Shown here: positions 57,846-64,000 of the stretch, piece by piece
Layout of the letters: every line of letters starts with the position of its first letter
How positions within the stretch are numbered: position 1 is the stretch's first letter
Assembly: GCA_963457665.1 (NCBI GenBank)
Contig: OY735206.1
Coordinates: 52,697,412 to 52,761,411 of the forward strand
Direction of reading: 5' to 3'
DNA from: Thysanoteuthis rhombus
Taxonomy: Eukaryota > Mollusca > Cephalopoda > Oegopsida > Thysanoteuthidae
Length of the DNA: 64,000 bases
Notes under the pieces: generated by a model
Databases searched by the model: none
Told to the model about the DNA's origin: nothing
The model's input: only the letters and a program-made list of their open reading frames with translations
Position numbers and translations under genes: made by a program

Positions 57846-59200
57846 TTAAATAAAACCTACAAAATCTTTCTTATCCTTAGAATCTATGATGAAAATATTA
57901 AGAATGAAAGAAAACCAAAATATGCCCTTTATCGTCTAGAGGCACGCCTCTCTAACTAATTAGAAACCATCATCTAAAACTGTCATCCAAACTATCAACA
58001 TAGCTTTCTTCAGTTATCAAGTTAGTCTGGCTGGCTATGTATCACGTGTACAGGTTGCACTAATCGGGGTCGAGAGCAGAAAATTTCAACATTTACCTTT
58101 TATTATGACTTTTCTCATTGTTTCTTTCTCTCTAAAAATAGACTCTTCCACTTGAAGCAATACAATTAAATATATGAAAAATATATTTATAAATATATAA
58201 AAGATTTGGACGTGTGTTTCGGTAGGTATTTTTGAAAGGAAGTATTAAATTTGATACTCTTTAAAATTATTAACTCTTTTCATCTGTATATCTTATACTA
58301 TTCAAATAACAGTAAGATTTCCGGACTCTCACAGTATAAGGTTTACTTCCAAAATTAGTGAGCAAATTGTGTATAGCAATGTAACTTCATTCGAGTTGAG
58401 AATGTTTGGGTTTTTTTCATTCATCGGTGCTTTCAGTCCATTTGACCCTACAATCATCTGAACATTTGTTAGTTTTTAGAAAACTACCTTCTAGTTGTTA
58501 CGAAGCAGAGGTTTTCATTACTATTCGAATGATAAAGCAGGCAGATATTATCCGCCATTTTCACTGGGGTATGGTTTACATTAATTATCTCTTCATTCTA
58601 AGTTTTAAAAATGTTCATTCATTTAGTAACTTTAAATATTGTTAGGGTTTGGGCACAATGTAGGAATGTTGGTCCTGATTGTAAACTTCCACACCCCTGC
58701 TTAGTCGATGTTGAAAAGGAATTTTGAATGAGAACTGCGTGCTGTGAAAAAACGTATCTGAATCCTATTTTCTTTTCAAAATTGAAACAATTGCTTCCAT
58801 ATTCTGAGTCGTAATTTCAACTTTTTTCCTTTTAAAATGAATATTTTAATCTAAAATGAATAGACTTAGTTTAGGAAGGACCAGGTTTTTAGTAATAGCT
58901 AGCTTTTTTCCTAATTTGTATTTGATCCGTTGACCAAGATTTCAAATGGTGTGATGCACATTCTGATGTACAGTGATCAATGCGTTTCGTTTGCAAAGTC
59001 AGATCTAAAATCAATAGTATCGATTGAAACAACTTCAAGGGATTTTTTTTTTTTTAACTTGAAAAACAAAGTAAATATTTCTCTGGAAAATTATGAATTT
59101 AATCTATGAGGATTTAGTCTATACAATTAGCATTTTTTCCCTTTTTCTGCAACCCTTTTCCATTTTTATTAAAAATCTTCCTCTTCCCACTCCTGATATT
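57846..59200. repeat. Flanking module, inverted duplicate of 17.2-18.5 kb
   Basis: Antiparallel to 17250-18500 and to 7750-8550. Shared words include GCAAAGTCAGATCT, CAAATTGTGTATAGCAA and AAACTTCCACACCC. No gene was seen. Confidence 0.65.
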
Positions 59201-60240
59201 CTCCTCCTCGATTCCCATCAGGGCATATATATCTTCCTTTAATCACAAACATTTGATCAATAATCCGGCCAGCAGCTTCTCTAATGATGTTGACGAGGAA
59301 GAGAATCACTGGCGAAAATTGCCGCCCAACCAAATCACTACACACCTTCTCAATTTGCCAGAAAACCTACAGAAAATAACCTCACTTAACAGTCTACATT
59401 AGGATGCATACAGGTAAGCAAATTTTCAATGTTAATCATTCTCTTCTTCGTTTTGTTAAATTTGTTATAAAAAGTTCTCTCATTAAACTTGCAATAAAGG
59501 ACAATCTTTGTTCAGTGACCAAATCAACCTCTTAATGGTAGCAAAACTCTCCACATTACTTTTGATAGAATTTCTGGTATTTATATATCGTAGCAAAATA
59601 TTATTTCAAACTGTATTTTACTTTTATATGCAAAGAAAACATGATTGAGTTTTAAAGGTCAATTACTGAACTAGTTACCATCTTCATCCCTGCCCCCCAA
59701 AAATCGTACCAGAATATATGTATGATAAATTTCCTGTCGCTTCATTATAGATCACAATCTCGGCCACAATTGATTGATAGTTGAATGTAACAACGTTGAC
59801 AATTCATTTGGGATTAGATTTCAAGTTTTCATCTAAAATAATCATTATTTAATGCACGTATTTTGAAGATAAATTCACACGATCAACACATTCTAAATTA
59901 GGATGCACAAAAATTGTCAAACATCCGGAAAGATTCCTGGTATTATTCTGTGCTTTGAAAGTGTAATAACGATAAACCAACTAAATTTTTCAGTAGTTAT
60001 ACATTGGAGCGGCGTAACCTCTTCTGACCTTTTAAAGGTATTTCCTTGCAAAGTATAAAACTGCCCCATCGCTAGTAGCCACTGCTTTCAGCTTGTCCCA
60101 TGTAAGTCTATCAGGCTCAGCCTCGCAACTATGATCCAATGAATTATCAAGCAGGTTTGATGAGGTATGTCTAATCCTCCCTCTTTTGCTTCACGCCATC
60201 AATTGATGATAGCTCTCTTACACAAATTTTTACACTCTCT
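59201..60240 (+). pseudogene. Decayed zinc-finger paralog with exon 1 relic
   Basis: Exon 1 relic at 59268-59413: AAASLMMLTRKRITGENCRP, a finger with CQ in place of the first Cys pair, a stop, then TVYIRMHTG and an intact donor ACAG|GTAAGC. Intron 1 follows antiparallel to 16840-15780. Exons 2 and 3 are missing at the same breakpoint (60240) as in the 15.7-kb paralog. Confidence 0.7.
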
Positions 60241-61400
60241 CCTATGAAAAGAAAAACTTTGGAAAGTTAAACACATTCTTGAATCAATTTTTTTTGAAAG
60301 AATAAAGTTAAATCTTTTTATTTTGAACAAACAGTTAAGATATGTAAGGGGAGGATTAAGAGCAATGACTTTGAATTCAATTTTTTCTTGTTTTTTGCAT
60401 ATAAACTGGTTAGATACCAAGCAGATATCAAATCTCATGCTTTTAACTAAAGGTGTTTATTTTTCCATTCAGATGAACGCCGAATTATTTTTTTAGTTTT
60501 GGAGGCCGGTACATGTTCTGTCAAATTTAGCGTTTAATCAAACATGACATTGAAGATTACACTGTCAAACTTTTTTGCCTGGGGGCCCTGCTCGCTGTCA
60601 ATCTGCCCCCCACCCCGGCAATAGGATAAAAAATTCTCTTTGATATGACCTGTAAAAGATAAGATTCATTTCCCTTCTGACAACTAAAAATGGAGTATCC
60701 AATCACGTTTGACATTTTGATATTCGTGAAAAAGTTCTCTTAAGCTTTTAATGGCTGAAAGTCTGAAGATTGTTTTACGTTTCAGCACCAAGAGCAGAAA
60801 ATATTTTTTCTTCTTTTGACCCCCACAAGTGACAATTTTTTTACTTCTCACTCCTAGAAGTGGTTGAGAAGTCCCCCCCACCCCAACCATTCACCAGTTA
60901 AGAAAAATTCCCCGATCTTTTCAAGCTAATTAGTTATTTCCCTTATTTGCAAATAATCTTTATTATAATTTGTTGGAGAAATAATGAATGTAGACATGTA
61001 CATTGGGAAGGAATTGTAATTGTCATACTTATGATAATGTTTCATTTCCATTTGTACTAAATATGGATGCACCTGCTACCAGGAACAGCCACAAGAAATT
61101 GCAAACTTACCTTTAGAACAAAGGAGATTTCTTTCCTAGTGACATGAGACTTGAATGCGAAAATTTCCACATTTGAAAGAGGCAAATAAACACAAAATCA
61201 ATTCATCGTTTGTAAATCTTATTTTCATAAAAATTATGGACTTATTACTGACATAAACACAGACCAAAGGTGAATAAATTAAATGTTTTTTCAATCTTTG
61301 ACATTGAAAGTAGTTGATTCTTATGGAAAAAGTCAACAGCTGGGATAAAAATCTGATCAGCTGCCATAGGCTATGAATATAGGTTTTTGTTCCAGATCAA
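60241..61400 (-). repeat. Dispersed repeat Z (copy 3, inverted)
   Basis: The breakpoint segment 60240-60440 is followed by 60500-61385, which reads in reverse as 15540-14740, including the exon-like stretch and GTAAGT at about 61112-61107 on the minus strand. Confidence 0.75.
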
Positions 61401-63308
61401 AGTGTAGTATCTCTTCTCAAGTCAACAAAACAAAGCATTACCTCCCTGTTTTCAATATAAATCTTTATTATGTGCATATCTAGCAAAATACAGGAAAGGT
61501 GGCCCCGATCGTAAATTGTATAGTTTTATAATCTGATGTTAAAAACCAACAAAAAATACAAAGAAATAACAGAATTAATGAGAGTTTTGAAATTTCAAGT
61601 TACATTTTATAAAACAAACATTAAAAAATATCAGGAAAAAATACCGTTCATCTATACACATTTACCTAAGATTAAAATAACAGAATTATTCCCAAAATTA
61701 AAATTTCGGCACGGAGGTTTTGATATAAGTACGTTGCTATTCAATATGATCACTCTTACATGAAACATTGGTTTTAAAATGTCATTTTCTCACTTTTAAA
61801 TGGGGAATTGATTTTTTAAAATTAGAAATGTAACAATTATTTAGACCCAACCACAGTGATGAACCTCAGTATGTCAATTTTCATTTTCTGATTTTACCTG
61901 AAACGGAAAAACTCCATTCTATCTTCTATATTATAATTTGCAGTGTGGCAAAGAGACAAAATTCCAACACCAAAGCGGAAGTGAAGTGATTTTCCATTCT
62001 CATTCAAGTCGTAGCTTTTTGCACAAGAATTGGCAAAAGTGAAAGAATTTATCAAAGACTTTTGCAACGGAACCCATGAATAAATCATAAATGAAGAAAA
62101 AGAATGAGACAAAGTGTGTATCAGTCACAAATGTTTAACGCTGTGAATGTTTGTTTCTAAATTCAATAAGTGAAAAAATTCATTTTGGGGGGTCAAAATA
62201 GAGGTGAATCATTTTAGGGGCAGAAATTAATTTTCTCCTTAATCCTCAAAACCTAAAAATCGAAATAAAATAAAACACCAAAAGTAATAGTTTCCCAAAT
62301 CTAAAAAGAAAAAAAGTCTTGAATAACATTAACAAATGTGCTATGCCTGAAATCAAAATGCGCGAGTTATTAAAGCTCTAAAAAGAAAAAAAAATGAATT
62401 TTTGCAAACATCGTTTGGGGTACACTGGATGTTTGATGGGTATTAGGTAATGTCAAAAAGAAGTGGTTCCAGCAAAAATTAACCATTGTCAAATTTATTC
62501 ATAATAATGAAATTGAAATAAGAATAAAAGCAATCTCACAATTTAGTGTCCCAAATTATCAAATTTGTTGTGTGGGCATGGTGAGTAACAGAATATTATC
62601 TGATCTAATTTTTATTCCAATTTCAGTTTGTTTGTTGTATTTTTTTGTTTTTTTCGACGGCATCAGCTTCTTTATTGTCATGTGTGATCAATTCAAATTT
62701 TGAAAGAAAACACAAACTTTCAAAATTAAAAAAATACTTTGCTCCTGTCTATACAGTGAAATAAATACACTTGTAATTGAAGTTGGAATGCTTTTATTTT
62801 TGGAATTTCTTTTTACGCTAACTTTTCTGATATCTGCTTAGTATTTTGACCGAGTGCCTTCACTAAAGCTGTGATAATTTGGAATGCAGAACTAAGATCG
62901 CCAAAAGAAAAATAAGTGGCCAACAACAATGAAATAGATGTCTGTGTTCGCGTCAAACCAGGATTTCGAAAGTAGACTGGCTAACCTATTTCTCCATTTG
63001 ACGTTATGTTAAAGTAAGCTTAGAAAATATTAAAACTAATCATGAAGAAAACTGTATACATATATGTATATAATGTTCTCGTATATTCGATATGAGTATT
63101 TAAAAAGCAGTTTCGTGTTGCACATCTTTCTTAACAAGTGATCTGCAAGAAGCATTATTTTTAGTCCTGCTGCAACATGCATTTTGTTCATTTTCTCCAA
63201 CTGACGAAGCCAGATCTTAAGAGAGGAGTTTGGATTGGTAAAGACTACCCAAGTATGTTAGTCCAACAGGTAGGAGTTTCCCCTTGCCTTTGTTTGTGTT
63301 TTACCTTC
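61401..63308 (+). repeat. LINE leader (a), longest plus-strand copy
   Basis: Positions 61760-63300 match 22320-23280 with extra sequence (for example 61955-62100, which also occurs reversed at 53.8 kb). The DVGV motif near 62940-62990 is decayed here (DVCVRVK then loss). Positions 61410-61590 are antiparallel to 21830-21930. The open frame at 61536-61763 is Lys/Ile-rich and is not supported as a gene. Confidence 0.6.
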
Positions 63309-64000
63309 AGAGTCGACGATGCCAAAACGCCCTTTTGAATTACCCACAGGGTTTGATGGGAAGGAGAAAATAAGATGACCAACACAACAGGTGTTGGGAT
63401 TCTCCAAGTAACCATTGTCAAAGACGGAATAGAAAAGGTGACCCTCAAACCATAAAAGGGAAAAAAAAGCAAAAATAGATTCTGTGAATCCAACAGGGTG
63501 AGGTGACAAGATGTCAGGTACGGACTCTCCAAGTATTTGTAGTTCACTCCACCTGTGTTCTGTAACAAACAGAGATGGACCTTGTCAAATGTTGTCAAAA
63601 ACTTCACCCCTTTTTAAGGGGACGTTGTATAGGTAGATTTGCTATTGCTGAGACTCCTTGAAAATAAAATCGTGTCCGTCTTGTTGATTGATTAAAAACT
63701 GAATCAACCTGTCTGATCAATTGAAGATATTGTGATTAAATCACTGACTGAATTTGGGGTAAAAGTTGAATAAGTCGTTCAAAGGCAAAAATACAATTTT
63801 TATCTATCATGTTTATTCTCTTTTAGTAATTGTAAAATGGTTTCTTTTAATATACTTTTGTCTGCATAATCAAAAGAGCTGAAAAAGGCAAAAAAATCTT
63901 ATGGGAGGCTAAATGGGCAGATTTTGTGTAAAATTTGAAAATAAGTCCAAAAGAAGTTGAAGAAAAAAACGTATCTATTCTATAATTCTTTTACTTGAAA
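63309..64000 (+). mobile_element. Tx1-type LINE ORF1 5' part, runs off the window
   Basis: Plus-strand twin of 20385-21240. The ORF1 start ATGGC reads AGAGTC, then GACGATGCCAAAACGCCC (DDAKTP). Later words include TTGCTATTGCTGAGACTCC and ATTGAAGATATTGTGATTAA. The overlapping long minus-strand frames (63245-63607) are antisense. Confidence 0.65.

Noticed and set aside
1-64000. CRISPR arrays, rRNA genes, bacterial operons, integrated viral or LTR elements
   Set aside because: No regular short repeat-spacer arrays, rRNA-like blocks, polycistronic gene runs, or LTR, capsid or envelope features were recognised.

Overview
This is AT-rich animal nuclear DNA. The coding exons are split by phase-1 introns with GT/AG borders, and the window holds LINEs of two clades, tRNA-like SINEs, Tc1/mariner debris and simple repeats. 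There are no bacterial operons, rRNA genes or CRISPR arrays. The species cannot be named from the sequence. A small C2H2 gene family beside L1/Tx1-clade and RTE-clade LINEs and tRNA-type SINEs fits many marine invertebrates (for example cephalopods) and basal chordates.

The one gene I believe is whole lies on the minus strand at 7274-5652. It has three exons and encodes 113 aa with three C2H2 fingers, one per exon, and a TATA box upstream. The fingers carry Sp/KLF/EGR-like helix residues. It sits in the spacer between two long, very similar inverted-repeat arms (1-3926 and 10553-14190) that carry Tc1/mariner transposase debris. Decayed paralogs occur at 15.7-17.2 kb (exon 1 deleted) and 59.3-60.3 kb (exon 1 relic only). 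These two lie in opposite orientations within a larger inverted duplication (about 14.7-18.5 kb against 57.9-61.4 kb).

The middle of the window (about 20.4-53.8 kb) is a mosaic of pieces of that zinc-finger gene interleaved with an L1/Tx1-type LINE. The LINE has ORF1 with a CCHC knuckle and ORF2 with endonuclease, reverse transcriptase and a C-terminal Cys/His module. Exon 1 recurs about eleven times in the window. In most central copies its splice donor is gone, and in four it sits just upstream of the LINE ORF1 start. ORF1 fragments in turn precede exon 2 and exon 3 several times, once fused directly and in frame. At 30.1-31.1 kb a 1-kb piece closely matching the intact minus-strand gene interrupts a diverged paralog, leaving two exon-3 copies in tandem. 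A truncated RTE element lies at 44.7-46.3 kb and an RTE tail at 25.75-26.1 kb.

The right end (53.8-64 kb) starts with a roughly 2.2-kb island that I could not match to anything else in the window, then continues with further copies of the dispersed modules. Apart from the three-finger gene, almost everything looks like relics. All statements of similarity are by eye; no alignment or database search was run.
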